Origin: Cryptomeria japonica
Lineage: Eukaryota > Streptophyta > Pinopsida > Cupressales > Cupressaceae
Length of the DNA: 64,000 bases
Direction of reading: 5' to 3'
Assembly (NCBI RefSeq): GCF_030272615.1
Contig: NC_081407.1
Location: 136,652,897 to 136,716,896 of the forward strand
Below are positions 33,916 to 46,680 of the stretch, in pieces. Position 1 is the first letter of the stretch. The number at the start of each line of letters is the position of its first letter. Under the pieces are notes generated by a model. That model was given only the letters and a program-made list of their open reading frames with translations, was not told where the DNA came from and did no database searches. The position numbers and the translations under genes were made by a program.

Positions 33916-35656
33916 CTAAAGATAGCGCGGTGATGCAAAAGGTTTCATGAAGATGTCTGCAACCTGCTCAGAAGTGGGAATGTACTCCAGAATAAGAACA
34001 CCATCCTGAATCAACTGGTGGATGAAATGAATGTGAAGCTCAATGTGCTTCATCTGTTGATGCTCTACAAGGTTGTAGGAAATATAAATAGCACTCTGAT
34101 TGTCACACCAAAGAACAGTGGGACTATCAGGAGGAAAACCAAACTCAGTCATCAACTATCGAAGCCATAAGATCTCCTGACTAGCGAGCATAGCAGCTCG
34201 GTACTCAGCCTCTGTAGATGATAATGCATGAGCAGTCTGCTTCTTGCAAAACCATGTGATAGGACCAGAGCTAAAACAAAAAACAAAGCTAGAAGTAGAC
34301 TTTCGATCAATGACATCACCAGCCCAATCTGAGTCAGTGAAGCCAACAATTTGAGGTTCCCCTGATGTGTAGTGAATGCCATGAGAACTAATGCCCTATA
34401 TGTACCTCAAAATACATTTGGTAGCTTGCCAATGACTCTCATGAGAATCATGGGAGAATCAAGAGACAAGACCAACCACAAAGGAAATATCAGGATGAGT
34501 GTGAGTCAGGTACAACAAACTACCAACCAACTACCTATAAAGTGTAGAATCTACCGAAGGAGTGGGGCAAGCGGTGGTCAAAACAACCCCTGACTAAAAT
34601 TCAGTGGGAGCAGGCTTACAATCAAGCATGTCGAAGCACTGAAGCATGTCAAGAGCATACTTCTGTTGGTAGAGGTAGATCCCATCAGAAGACTGAATCA
34701 CCTGAAGACCAAGGAAATAGTGCAAAAGACCGAGATCTGTCATCTCAAACTGGTCCATCAAGGCATGCTGAATATGCTGAATCATAGAGGATGAGCTACC
34801 TGTGATGAGAAGATCATCAACATATAGCACAAGAATCAGGATGTCACCCTCAAGAAACTGAATGTACACTATGTGATCAGAATGACTGTGGGAGAACCCA
34901 ATGGAGAGAAAGAAAGAGTCCATCTTCTCATACCAAGCTCGAGGGGCCTGTTTGAGACCATACAATGAATGCCAAAGTCTACAAACCAAAGAACTATTCT
35001 ACACAAATCCCTGAGGTTGTTCCATGTAAATTTCCTCCTGTAGATCCCCATGCAAGAAGGAACTATTTACATTCATCTGAAAGGCAGGCCAACATCAAGA
35101 AGCTACAAGAGATAGTACAAAGCGAATGGAACTCATCTTGGCAATAGTGGCAAATGTCTCAAAGTAATCAATACCCTCAACCTGTGAAAACCCCTTTGCA
35201 ACAAGATGTGCTTTGTACTTATCAATGGAACCATCAGCAACATACTTAGTGTGAAACAACCAGTAGCACCTAACCATCTTTCTTCCCTTAGGAAGAGGAT
35301 AGAGATCCTAAGTATGATTCCTCATCAAAGAAGAATACTCTTCCTCCATAGCACAATCCCACTTAGGGTGACTTGTCGCCTCTGAAAAACTTCTGAGGAT
35401 CATCTGAAATAGCATGACTCAAAAGACTAGAACCCACAGTATAAGAATGAGTGTGATGAGTATCTGAAGGATCACCAGCCAAAGGACCTACCTCCTCAAC
35501 AGTAAGGTGAGCCCACTTGGGCATCTGAGGTGGAGCGGGTGGAGGTAGGGATGGTGGATCATTAGCATCAACATCATAATCATCCTCCAAAAGATCCTGA
35601 AGTGGTGCAGTGGTCAGAGGAGGCAGAGGAGGAGACACTAGAGTCAAGGTATCCAC
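33916..35656 (-). pseudogene. pol: Cop2 reverse transcriptase and RNase H
   Basis: RT blocks are DKYKAHLVAKGFSQVEGIDY (about 35200), the finger-palm region GLKQAPRAWYEKMDSFF (about 34940), the active site LYVDDLLITGSS (about 34810) and HYFLGLQVIQ. RNase H shows VLWCDNQSAIYISYN and KHIELHIHFI (about 34040-34120), ending EQVADIFMKPFASPRYL. Frames change near 35280, 34990 and 34150-34380, and stops such as that at 34594 interrupt it. The family is Copia by the YVDD plus CDNQSA pattern. Confidence 0.92.
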
Positions 35657-36810
35657 TGTGGGAAGGTGCTCATCAAACTAAACATCCTGTCAAAATAGGA
35701 CCTCTCTGGAATCAGGATCAAACAACCTATATGCCTTAACATCCTCACAGTAGCCAACAAAAATGAGTGGTTGGCTCTTCCGCTCCATGGCGTACCTCTG
35801 AGCATCAGGAATAAAAGCCCATGCCTCACTACCAAACACTTTGAAAAAAGAAACATCAGACTTGTCATGAGACCAAGCCTCCTCAAGAGTCATATGTCGA
35901 ATAGCCTTATGAGGCATCCGATTCTAAATATAGTTGGCACAATTGACTACCTCAGCCCAAAAAGATGAATCCATGGACCTGGACTGAATCATACAATTCA
36001 CCATCTCCTATAAAATTTGGTTCTTGCATTTAGTGACACCATTCTGCTGAGGGGTGTAGGGAACAGTAAACTGATGCTGCAAACCATGCTCAATGCAAAA
36101 ATCTTTGAAATCTTGATTCACATACTTCCCCCATTATCTGTACATATCTACCGAATAGAATAGCCAGACTACTTCTCTATATATGTCTTGAAGATTCAAA
36201 AGGAATCAAAGACATCAGACTTGTACTTAAGAAAATACACCCATGTGCGTCTGAAGAAGTTATCAATGAAAGTGAGTACATACTTGGCCCCTAAAAAAGA
36301 AGGAGTGGGAAATGACATGAGGTCACTGTGAATCAACTCCAAGTGTGCCAAAGCCCGAGAGGCTCTTCCCTTCAGAAAGGGATCTCTGTGATTCTTGCCA
36401 AGAACACAACCATGACAAACACCATCAGTGCAGGAAATCTATGGGAGCCCAAGAACAAGTGCCTATATACTCATCTGCTAAAGATATTTGTAATTGACAT
36501 GGCCCAATCGCTCATGCCAAAGCTTACTCACTGAATCTGCATGTGCTATGAGAGATGAACCTGTACTCGAAGAGGACTCAAATTCATCAAATATGTAGAG
36601 ACGAGATGCAGAATCCACACTACCAGTAACCACAACCAAATCAGGGTCATGGAGGTCCCGAATAACCACATCATGTGGTGAGAACTCAACTATCTTACCA
36701 GAGCCAGAGTGGCAAATCTGATAAATGGATAGGAGGTTCGTCGAGATGTTAGGGACAACTAGAACATCCTGTAGAGTACCCCCATCCAAAGAGACAGAAC
36801 CTAAACCCAA
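35657..36810 (-). pseudogene. pol: Cop2 pre-integrase and integrase
   Basis: The pre-integrase block SKLWHERLGHVNYKYL lies near 36490, the HHCC Cys pair in GVCHGCVLGK near 36410, the core Asp region in LELIHSDLMSFPTPS near 36330 and the second Asp in ICTDNGG near 36140. The C-terminal block (PLIFVGYCEDVKAYRLFDP) lies at about 35700-35770. Many TAG/TAA stops and shifts occur between 36000 and 36480. Confidence 0.88.
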
Positions 36811-37612
36811 GATGGAAAGCTAAACTGAGTCACCCACTGCAATCTGTGAAATACCACAAGAGGCAAGAGAAGTCAGCAACTGCTAAGTGTGTGTCATATG
36901 GTGAGAAGCACCAGAATCTAGAATCCATGTGGACCCATAGGTCGAAGCTCTAGTAGTGAGAGCATGACCTTTCCCTATGGATGGAGAAGACGCCTGAGGT
37001 GAGGAAATATGATGCTGCTGCATGACTTCCTTTAAAGCCTCTAATTGTTTCCAACACCTGGAAACTAGATGTCCTTCCTTGGCACAAAAACTGCAAGTGT
37101 CTCCTAATTTCTTCTTAGTCTTGGAGGAAGACTCACCAGATTGTGAAGATTTCCCTTGTTTTGGGGGAAATGGTTTTGAATCAGACTTAGGAGCAGGCTT
37201 GGAGGAATTCTCACTACCAATAGAAGGCTTCTTCAGCTTCGGTTTCTGCTTCTATTTCTCCTTCTCCTTAGAGGACTGAGCAACCAATGCTTTGTTCTTG
37301 GAGCTTGAGAGCGTATCCAGCTAAGAAAGATGAGACTGCTCATGAGACAATCGCTCACAAAAGACATCAAAGGAAGGCATGTTGAAACGAACACCCAAGC
37401 CATCCATGGTGGAGTAGAAAGCAGAGGCAAAAACCTAAAAGTGACCCCAAAGCTTTGAAAGAATCAAATGAATGCACTCTATATCTATCTTGTTCTTTCC
37501 ACATCCTTGAAGAACAGATCTAGTAGTCTTGAATTTGTTCAAAAAATCTTCAATAGTGGGAAAGGAATTAGGTGACAAAGAAACCAACTCTACCTCAATC
37601 TATAATGCCCGA
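36811..37612 (-). pseudogene. gag-pol: Cop2 gag C-terminal part and protease
   Basis: The protein resumes at the NA1 junction. It shows FNMPSFDVFCERLSHEQ (about 37370), a Lys/Ser-rich linker, the canonical zinc knuckle CSFCAKEGHLVSRC (about 37050-37095) and the protease ILDSGASHHM (about 36920). Several TAG stops are present, for instance near 37320 and 37255. Confidence 0.88.
37608..37612. repeat. NA1 target-site duplication, left
   Basis: CCCGA precedes the NA1 LTR and recurs at 49059-49063. Confidence 0.9.
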
Positions 37613-38400
37613 TGTAGACACCTAAAATTGTCATGTCTAATTAAATAAATATTTTATTTATTTAATTATCTAAAACTAATTTTTCTATTAATTAAATAAA
37701 TCTTTATTTATTTAATTAATTCATTTATCCTCTTCTAGCCTTATTTCTCATTTAAATAAATACATTTATTTATTTAAATTATCCTTTTCCTAAATTAAAT
37801 AAATATTTTATTTATTTAATTGATCCTATTTCTTCTATTAATTAAATAAATCTTTATTTATTTAATTAATTCATTAGCCTTTTCTACACATGACACATGT
37901 CATTCATCTCTTAATTCCTACACTACCTACCTCTTTCATTATTTTGGTATTTCTTTTACCTACCCTCTAATCCTAGCCGACCTCTCTTTTTACACCTCTC
38001 AATCTTATCCCTCCATTTCATATTGTGTCTTCTATTTAAGGAGATGCCTTCTTCATTATCAAACCCCTAATGCCTAATCACTTATGCTAAAAACTTGATC
38101 AATTGGCTACACTACGATACTACTTGCAACCACATTCCGTTCTTTGTTGAGCTCTTGTGCATATAAAAATCTGAGAGCAAATATATCAAGCAAGATCAAT
38201 GGAGATAGGAAGAATGGAGATCAAAACCCTATTGGACATGTGATGGTATAATCTTTGTGATTTTGTTTTATTTTGCATTGTCTTAGGTAATCTTCATATG
38301 TTATGGTGGATCTTTGTTGTTGTTAGGCTAGGGTTTTTGTGGTTGGATTCATTTAGCCTTTCAATATTGTTATTATTGTTATCCATTTTCACCATAAACA
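37613..38400 (+). repeat. NA1 5' LTR (788 bp)
   Basis: It starts TGTAGACACC and ends ACCATAAACA. The first 260 bp contain five AT-only inverted repeats (37639-37667, 37687-37720, 37750-37779, 37793-37821, 37837-37870). Candidate promoter signals are TATTTAAGG near 38032 and CATATAAAAATC near 38159. Confidence 0.95.
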
Positions 38401-38403
38401 TTT

Positions 38404-38421
38404 TGGCACGCCCGGTGGGAC
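38404..38421 (+). other. NA1 primer-binding site
   Basis: TGGCACGCCCGGTGGGAC begins 3 bases after the LTR. This PBS type is frequent in plant Tat-lineage elements. Confidence 0.75.
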
Positions 38422-38550
38422 ATGGATTTTTCTTAGATCTGTGTTTTTTGCAGATTTTTCTAACCCTATATTGCTATTTTGTAAAACAATTTGGAGAATA
38501 ACCTTGTGCAGCTAGGGTTTTGGACACAAAATCAAGATCTTGGAGAGATT

Positions 38551-39375
38551 CGATCATATCTCACAAACGGATAGGAAATTTTAGACCAAATATTTTTTGT
38601 AGGTTGAAGAAACTATCAGGAGCTCTCAATCCAAAATTCAGAATTTTTGGAGCACATTTTCATTTTCTAGGAATTTTTTATGATTTTTCATAAAAAATTA
38701 ATTTTGAGAGAAAATGAGAGAATTTTTTAGATTTTCTTACATTTTTGGAAATCTCTCATAATTATACACAGGATCTGTTCTTTATGAATTTAATTTTGAT
38801 GCAAAATATTTCCCTAAAAATCAGATCTTTAAAAATTAGGGTTTTTCTTTATTTTGATCAGATCTCACAAACGGCTTTGAATTTTGACATAAAATTTTTT
38901 TGCAGCTCAAGAAAAGTATCAGAAAGATTTAGTAAAAATTTCAAATTTTTTGGATTGATTTTACATTTTATATGAATTTTTTATGATTTTTCATAAAAAA
39001 TTAATTTTGAGAGAAAATTAGCAAATTTTTCAGATTTTCTTACATTTTTGGAAATCTCTCAGAATTATACATAGGAACTATTATTTTTTATTTTAAATTT
39101 TATGCAAAATTATTCTTCAAAAATCAGATCTTTGAAAATTAGGGTTTTGCATTATTTTACTCATATCTCACAAACTGCTTAGATTTGTTGTAGAAAATTT
39201 TTTTGTGCAGGTTTGGAAGACCATAAAGACTCTCCAATAAAAATTTCATATTTTTTGGATCGATTTTGCACTTTATATGAATTTTTTATGATTTTTCATA
39301 AAAAATTAATTTTTGGAGCAAATTAGCAATTTTTTTGCATTTTCTTACATTTTTGGAAATCTCTTAAAATTTCAT
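38551..39375. repeat. Three imperfect ~305-bp tandem repeats in NA1 leader
   Basis: Units begin near 38551, 38859 and 39162 with ATCTCACAAAC. Each contains the palindrome TTTTTTATGA/TCATAAAAAA, the block TTACATTTTTGGAAATCTCT and AATTAGGGTTTT. They are non-coding. Confidence 0.8.
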
Positions 39376-40962
39376 AGGTGGGCCTTTTTTATGATGAATT
39401 AGGTCTTTGAATTGGTCAACAAAACGCATTGTTGAAGGCCCCTATTTCACAAAGTCTCTTGGATCTAAAATTTACCTAACTTGTGTGCTTGCAGGAAGGG
39501 GTGATCATTTGAAATAATCCAAACTACTAATAAATCTTTGTTGCAGGTCCTTGGCTAGGGTTTTGAAATTTTGTTGTGTGCCTTGTTTTCATAGATTAGC
39601 AAACACTTCCATTGGTGCACTAAAATTGAATCATTGTCTTTTGTGTCTTGAGCAATAGGCTCTTTTTGTTTAATCTTTAGAGGGCCTGTCTTCCCGTGTG
39701 GTCATTAGGACTACTAGTGAGAAGAGAATGACCCAAGTGGTAGCAAAAGAAAAACCATCTTCTTCCAAACCACTATAAATAAATGTATTCATGGTGAAAA
39801 CTATGAATAACGTGTGCTAATTAGTTCATACCGACACTATGTCTCCCCATAAACCCGTTTGATCAAATTTATTTGATCATTTGTAGGGCGTAACCCCTAC
39901 CGGCTGGGAGCCTTCTGTATTTACAGAGCTAAAAGTGCCGCATGTATGGCCACACGAGCGGATGCCCTTACTAGCACCTTTTTGTTTTAGAAGCCCAAAT
40001 CCTTCTAGTTGTTGGGGCAGGAGGTTGGACCTCTGGTAGCGGCCCACACACATACGGTTCTTAGTAGAGATACAAAGTTTGCCACGGGGAGTTTTCATGG
40101 GGACTGATGCTTGGCTGACCCAAGAAGTGAGTGTCGAGGGTGGAGCCAGTGAGGTTAAGCATCTAAGTATCCGCTCTGAATAGCGTAGCCTCGGGGGTAA
40201 AACCCCATGTGGGATCAACAACTATTGTCTTGGCTAGCCATAAGAATTGTGCTTGACTTATTTTAAACATTCAAACATTCAAGACCAAACAACAAAACAT
40301 TGTGTCTTTTGTGTTTTCAAGTGTATGCAAAACAATTTTACATCAAACAACACACTTTCCTAGAGTCATTTTGAAGTCTAAACACTTGCAAACATTGAGT
40401 CCTCAACAACATTGTGTCCTCTTGTCACGAAAAATAGTCAAACATTCAGATTTGGTCACAACCAACAACTTCACAAATTGGAAAAATTTTACAGTCCAAC
40501 AAACAAAAGAAATCAGTTTCGGAATACTTGAGCTTCCTAGGTTGTTTCTTCAGGTTTCATCTAGAATTCAACCTGTCTTTGGGTCTCACACAGCCCATCA
40601 TTGCTTCACATCTCATTTTACATTCATACTTGTCTAAACTTGGGTCAAAAGGTCACTTGCTTGTCCTCATCATACTTTGTCAACACACTAAATACAACAA
40701 CACTTTGCTAAGTGGTCCCTCATCAAGGTTTCTTACCTTTGGGTCTCGTTTGGTCTTACTTAGGGTCAAGGTCAGCTTACCTCATCAAGAGAAACTATCC
40801 TCTCTTTGGAAGTCACACCTAGTCTACTACATACATACTTCATCTTACACTTTGGACATTTGCAAGTACACCTCAGATTCATTTACACTCCATACAACTC
40901 TTGGTCTTCCATACTCTTTCCATTTTCATCTAGTCTCTCACATCTTGGTCAATACCTAGTTC
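39376..40962 (+). other. NA1 leader, including a GC-rich block
   Basis: No gene was found. Positions 39880-40250 are GC-rich compared with the surroundings, with many short complementary words, for example CCCCTACCGGC and GGGGGTAAAACCCC. A minus-strand open frame at 39877-40221 exists only because the block is GC-rich. Positions 40260-40960 are CA-rich and featureless. Confidence 0.45.
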
Positions 40963-42790
40963 ATGGTTGAAACCCGTCTTCAAAAATCTAGGAGAAAAGC
41001 TAAAGAGGCTCAAGAGTCCGCAAACATGAGTTCTTATGAGTATGACAATGATTTATTTTTCAATCCTGAGCACACTACATTGCTTGACATGGATGTTTAT
41101 AGAAACATTCCAAATGTGGAAAACGCAGACACTACAAACAACAATGCTACACACAATGACAATGTGGACAACTTTTCAATACAATCAGCAGATAATGAGG
41201 AGGGATAGACAGTACTTTTTACACATGATGGCACAAAGTGGAGCTAAAATACCTCATGACTTTGACATGTCTCAACTTATGGAAAACCGACCCTTGCAAC
41301 AAACTCATTCCAACATGGATCAAAGGAGACCTAATAGTGGAGGAAATAGAGGACCGCATATGGTACCTGAATCACTATCAGCTTTGCTTCAAAAACCAGA
41401 AGTCCCACATACACATGGTCAAACATATGATACTTACCTTCGAAGACCATTATGGAAGTCTTATGCAGACAGATATGCTCAATCACATGCACAAGCTATG
41501 GATCAACCAAAACAATTGGACATTCAAAGGCATGCTCAAAATTTGGACACAAGGAAACCTCATGTCAAATTTGGGGGCAATACAATAGAACATGACATGC
41601 CTGTAGAATATGGTATACATGCACAAAATAGATATGGGGTTCCTCAACATGAAGCTATACCAAGTGCTCCCTATATGCCGCATCAATATAGACCTCCTCC
41701 ATATGAACATGTGTATGATCAATATCATCCATACATGCAACAAGCTCCTCTTCAAATTGGTGTCTCAAACATGGGGTATGCTACAAGAAATCGATCTCCA
41801 CCTAAGAGCAATTTGGAGCAACAAATCAGAGATTTACAAAAGAATATGGAGGACATAAATACACCAAAGCCAACGTACACAATGAGAGACATATGTCCTT
41901 ATCCATTTGACAAGAGCATTCCAAAGCCTCCATTTCCTGCACACTTTGTGATGCCTAAATTTGATAAGTATAGAGGAAAAGGGGACCCCAAGGCACACAT
42001 AAGACAATTTTTCACAGCTTGTATTGAGGTAGCAGCAGAAGAGACATACTTGATGAGATTATTCCCACAAAGCTTAGGCGATCAAGCTATGGAATGGTTC
42101 TCCCAACTCCCACCTGGTATTAAGTCATGGGGTGACTTAGCAGAGACATTTATTCAACATTTCTCCTAAAATATAGAGACAGACATATCAATCACTACTT
42201 TGTGCAATACCAAGCAAAAAGAGGGAGAATCTTTTGCATCATTTTTACAAAGATGGAGAAATCTAGCCAGCAAATGCTCTTGTGAAATTCCACAGAAACA
42301 AATGGTAGAGATGTTCACACAAAATGTTAACAAGGACATTGGCTATGATTTAAGGAAATCTTGTTTGTCCACCTTCAAGGATGTCATTGAAAAAGGCTTA
42401 GCAACAGAAAAGGTTCTAATTGAACAAGGAGTCATTAAGATATTCAAGGAAAATACAAGCCAAGATTTTGGAATAAAAACAAGAACACAGTCAATGATGG
42501 TGATGTTGATGCCAATACAGTATGACCCAAATTCATCTTTTCGGGATCAAGTTCTACAAACAATCAAGTGAATACTCAAACAACTTCTAGACCATGAAGG
42601 AAGTACACCCCATTGGGAGAACCACTTGAATCAGTCTTCAAAAAGCTTGTGGCAAACAAAGTGATCACAGTTCTAGATTTTCCTTCATATGAACCAAAGG
42701 TCAAACCAAATTGGTGGAATGATGATGAGTATTGTGAATTTCATAAAAGCAAGGGTCATAAGACAGGAAATTGCCATTGACTGAAGAACA
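40963..42790 (+). pseudogene. gag: NA1 gag
   Basis: It starts at the ATG at 40963 (MVETRLQKSRRKAKEAQES). A 1-bp shift near 41200 leads into the main frame (41209-42571). A Pro/Gln/His-rich linker is followed by the Tat-type capsid region (KFDKYRGKGDPKAHIRQFF, MRLFPQSLGDQAMEWFSQLP, FIQHFS, FASFLQRWRNLASKC), with a TAA at about 42167. After another shift near 42571 comes the knuckle CEFHKSKGHKTGNC (about 42735), of CX2HX4HX4C type as in Tat elements. Confidence 0.88.
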
Positions 42791-42792
42791 TT

Positions 42793-45006
42793 GTGCAAGA
42801 TCTCATTGATAGAGGTGATATTGAGATTGAGGGACACTCATCTAATCAAGAACATGAGATGTTTAAGGAACCATTCCCAAAGCATGACAAGGGAAAAGCC
42901 AAAGTCACAGATGATCAGGCCAACTATACTAGAGCACCTTACAACTATGATTCAACTATCAATCACATCTCGATGGACAATCATATCTCTACTATTACCA
43001 TCAAGAACAAAAACCCTGAGAATCCTCCTCAGAGACCCAAGATTTTCTTAAGAGGTGTTGGATCTTCTTCCGAACATACCTCTGAATGTCATGTTACAAC
43101 CCGTCGAGGTAAGATTACATTGCCAGGTGCCTCCACTAAAAATACTACTTCTTCATCAACCAAACCTGAGTATGACCTTGTAGAACAGTTAGGGAAGACA
43201 CCCAGGCTCATCTCCATCCTTGAGCTCTTACGTATATCCCCCGCTCATAAAGCTATTCTTGACAAAATCTTGAGAGACACTGCCGTTCCTACTGATCTGA
43301 ACGTGGACCAGTTTCAAGCCATGGTGGGATACCTTTCCATTCCACATTCCCTCACATTCACAGAAGTCGATGACGCCTCTGTAAGTCAGCCACATAATGC
43401 CCCACTACATGTTGAAGCCTTCATACACAAACATCGAATAAAGCGAGTCCTGATAGATGGAGGAGCTGGTCTAAACATTTGTACATTGAGCACCATTAAA
43501 CAATTGGGATATTCTGATAAAGCTATGAATTCTACAAACAAAATTACTATCAAAGAATATGATGATGAAGAGTGTTCATCCAAAGGAACAGTCACCTTAC
43601 CTCTCAGAGTTGGGCCAGTTACAAAGGATGTGGTTTGTCAAGTCCTAGACCTGGATCTCACATACAACATATTGCTAGGACGTCCATGGATTCATGAAAT
43701 GAGTGCAGTCTCATCTACATATCATCGATGTATCAAGTTTCCTCACAATGGAGTTGAAGTGACTGTCAAAGCAGATCCAAATCCATTCATATATTGCAAC
43801 AATCTGCAACCTCGATCAGAAATAATAATCCCTGTCAATAGAGAATCTATTCCTTCATTAGCATATGTGGATCCAGAATCCTTGAAACCTTCTACATCAA
43901 AGCAAGAAGAGCTCAAAGAAAAATTCAAGATTAAAGACATGGGATGTGGTGAGTATATCTTTCATGTTGATCAACTCCCACTATCTCCTAAGGTATTCAG
44001 TGGACAGAAACAACCTACAAACAATTTGCAATGCCAAGGAATTGGGTGTGAACCACCTAGTGTTGTGGCTACTAAGTCTGAATGCAAATCTCCTCTAGTG
44101 GTGCAAGCATCTCTTGATATCAATAGTCCTAAGAGTGGTTCTAGAGAAGAATCTATTGAGCATATCGCCAGCCCTCTTGATAACTTACATAGCTTTACCA
44201 TATCATCCACTCATTCCATTTGCACTCCACTTCCAAACTTGGATCAACAAGAATTACAAAAGCCCTTACTCATTGGGGATCAAAAATCAAGCTTTGAAAA
44301 GAAAAATCTAAAAGTCAAAACTAAAGAAAAGTCCTTCAGTCCAAATCAAAATCAAAAGCTATTGGACTCTGCAAAAATCAAGGTCAAGGATAAAAATCCA
44401 ATGAAAGAAAAAGAACAAGAGTTGATCTCCCCTAATATCAAAATAACTGGGGGCAAAAGTTCTACAATTTTAAGTCAAAAAGCATACTTGTTGATCCTAA
44501 GTCTCCATCATGCTATCCTACTTTCACTTCTTTTCACAGTCATAAGCCTTCATAACTCATCCACTTGTTCCACACATCCTTTCCCTTCTAGTGATACATC
44601 ATGGACCTTTAATGGAGCTTCCTCAAGGGACTTTGTTATCAGGGATGCCCAAACTTCTTTAGGTGACATGCATACGGGCCTGTGTAGTCCACACACTAGT
44701 AATTCTATCTCAATTCCTTCATCAAGGAAGATAGTCACTCGAGCTACAGATCATTTAGTCAAGGACCAATGCAACTACAATCACAAAGCCAAGCCTCGCA
44801 CATTTGAGGTAGGTGACTTGGTTCTCAGAGAAAACCCCAAAAATCAGCAAGATAGAGAGAAGAAGGGTAAGTTCGAACCAAATTGGCTTGGTCCTTACAT
44901 CATCACAGCGGTATATGGATCTGGGGCATATTAGCTCTCAACTACAGAAGGTGAACCTTTGGAGGATCCTATCAATATCATGCATCTTCGCAAATTTTAC
45001 ACATAG
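42793..45006 (+). pseudogene. NA1 protease fused to integrase C-terminal tail
   Basis: One open frame of 713 residues (42793-44934). It contains a linker, the retropepsin-like protease HRIKRVLIDGGAGLNICTL (about 43430-43490) with YNILLGRPWIHEMSA about 60 residues on, a low-complexity Lys/Ser-rich spacer of roughly 300 residues, then FEVGDLVLRENPK and FEPNWLGPYIITAVYGSGAY, which is the GPY/F end of a Ty3 integrase. A TAG at 44932 is followed in frame by PINIMHLRKFYT up to about 45006. The whole RT-RNase H-integrase core is missing between these parts. The long open frame suggests either recent origin or retained coding use. Confidence 0.88.
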
Positions 45007-46680
45007 TTCTCCGGAATATCCTAATTCAAAAATACAAAAAAAACAAAAAATTTCAAAAATACAAAAAAATCAAAAAATTCAAAAAAAATAAAATTTATAA
45101 AACAAAAAATTCGTTACTTGGTGAAAACCTGGCAAACAGGCGCCTTGTGACACAAAAAAACATTGAAAAATCGAAAAAAGTAAAGAGAAATAATTTCGTC
45201 CAACGGTGAAAACCACTTTGGTGGCGCCCTGGGCAAGTACCATGGTGAAAACTGGGTCACCAGCGCCATGCGTAGAGACATTGCTCCTCCCTCCTTCGAG
45301 ATTCTCTTTTATCCTTTCACTTTGCACACACTCACAACCTATTCATTCGCAATAAACTTACCCATTCCCATCATGGCTTGTTATTGATCTACCCAAGATT
45401 GGTTAGCCATTCATAATAAACCCCCCTTTTCACTCCCTTTCCATCCATAATAAGTCAGATCTTATCTGTGGCTAAGGCAATTCCTACGTCTAGTGATGGG
45501 TGTGGAACTGAGAACACCACATGTTTTGAGGAGTACAGTTTCTTCCAGCTTCCTTCAAGTCTATCCGCGCACAATCCGCAATAAAGCAACATTTGCATCA
45601 CAGATCCGCAATAAAATTTCATCTTCTCTGCAATAAAGTATCAGTTTCATGGATTCAGTCAGTTTCAGATGAGACACAACAGCAACAATGGGCTTCAACA
45701 AATCAAATCTTTCAACAAACTCAGACAACATTATGGTTTAGTGCTATCTATCCATTTTGTGAAAGTAAACATTGTGACCACAATCAAAATTCAACTTATA
45801 CAAGTGACAAGAGACACTAAACTTGAGGACTACAGTGGATGTTGGTGTCGAGTCTTGGTTTCCTTTTGATTTCATCTTTTTTGGTGACATGTCTTTTAGC
45901 TTTTCCGGGATGTCTCTGACTAGAGATTCTATCTCCAGGATGTCTTTGACTAGAAAGGCAAGGATGGGGTATCGTCACCTTTTTGTATTTTCTGTCTGTG
46001 GATTGTTTCTTAGTAATGCTATGACTTGTCCAAGGATATGAGGACACTGTGAGTCTAGTGCAAACTGGGGCATTCCTTGTTTGTGACTGTCTTATCTCCA
46101 TGCAAACAGGTACAATGACTTTCTGGGTCGAACATATGCCTCGATTGTCATAACCTATTTTGCCATAATAAAGCTCAATGATGATAACGCACAAGAAGCT
46201 CTTTCACTTTCATATCTTCTATCTTCCATCCCCCCTTTCTTGATTGACTTCCATCATCCTTCTCGAGTCCGCGTAGCCTGCTATCACATGACTGAGTATA
46301 ATGACACACCAAAAACATTTGCATTTCATGTAGTTGCACCTGCATTACCACATATAAGCATTTCATACATACATATAGATATCACAACTACATCACATCC
46401 TGCACACAACACATATTAGCACATTTTACATTTTGATCATGTAAATAATTATTTGCATTTCATACATTCACATTTGCATTGGCATAACATATAAAACATA
46501 AAAGACCAAAAAAAATATATATTGCATTGTATCATATACATATTTGCATCCATATCATAAGCATCACATAAGAACATCTCATCACATAGGTACACATGCA
46601 TATAGCTGCCGCAAAGATGAATCATCTCATATATATATATATAGATATAAAGTGTCATGATACAATGATGTCAAAAATCA
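45007..46680 (+). other. NA1 3' region, proximal part
   Basis: No gene was supported. Positions 45110-45290 have three related units, each with GTGAAAAC followed by a GCGCC word within 15-30 bp. Positions 46360-46640 are rich in ACAT/ATAT dinucleotides. Confidence 0.45.

Noticed and set aside
39877-40221. Minus-strand 114-codon frame in the NA1 leader
   Set aside because: It lies in a GC-rich non-coding leader block with no protein-like pattern and is antisense to the element transcript.
40302-40959. Plus-strand frames upstream of NA1 gag
   Set aside because: Composition is CA/TC-rich and unrelated to gag; the gag start with its basic N-terminus is at 40963.
46361-46640. ACAT/ATAT simple repeats as a regulatory element
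   Set aside because: Low-complexity dinucleotide sequence within the NA1 3' region, with no motif.
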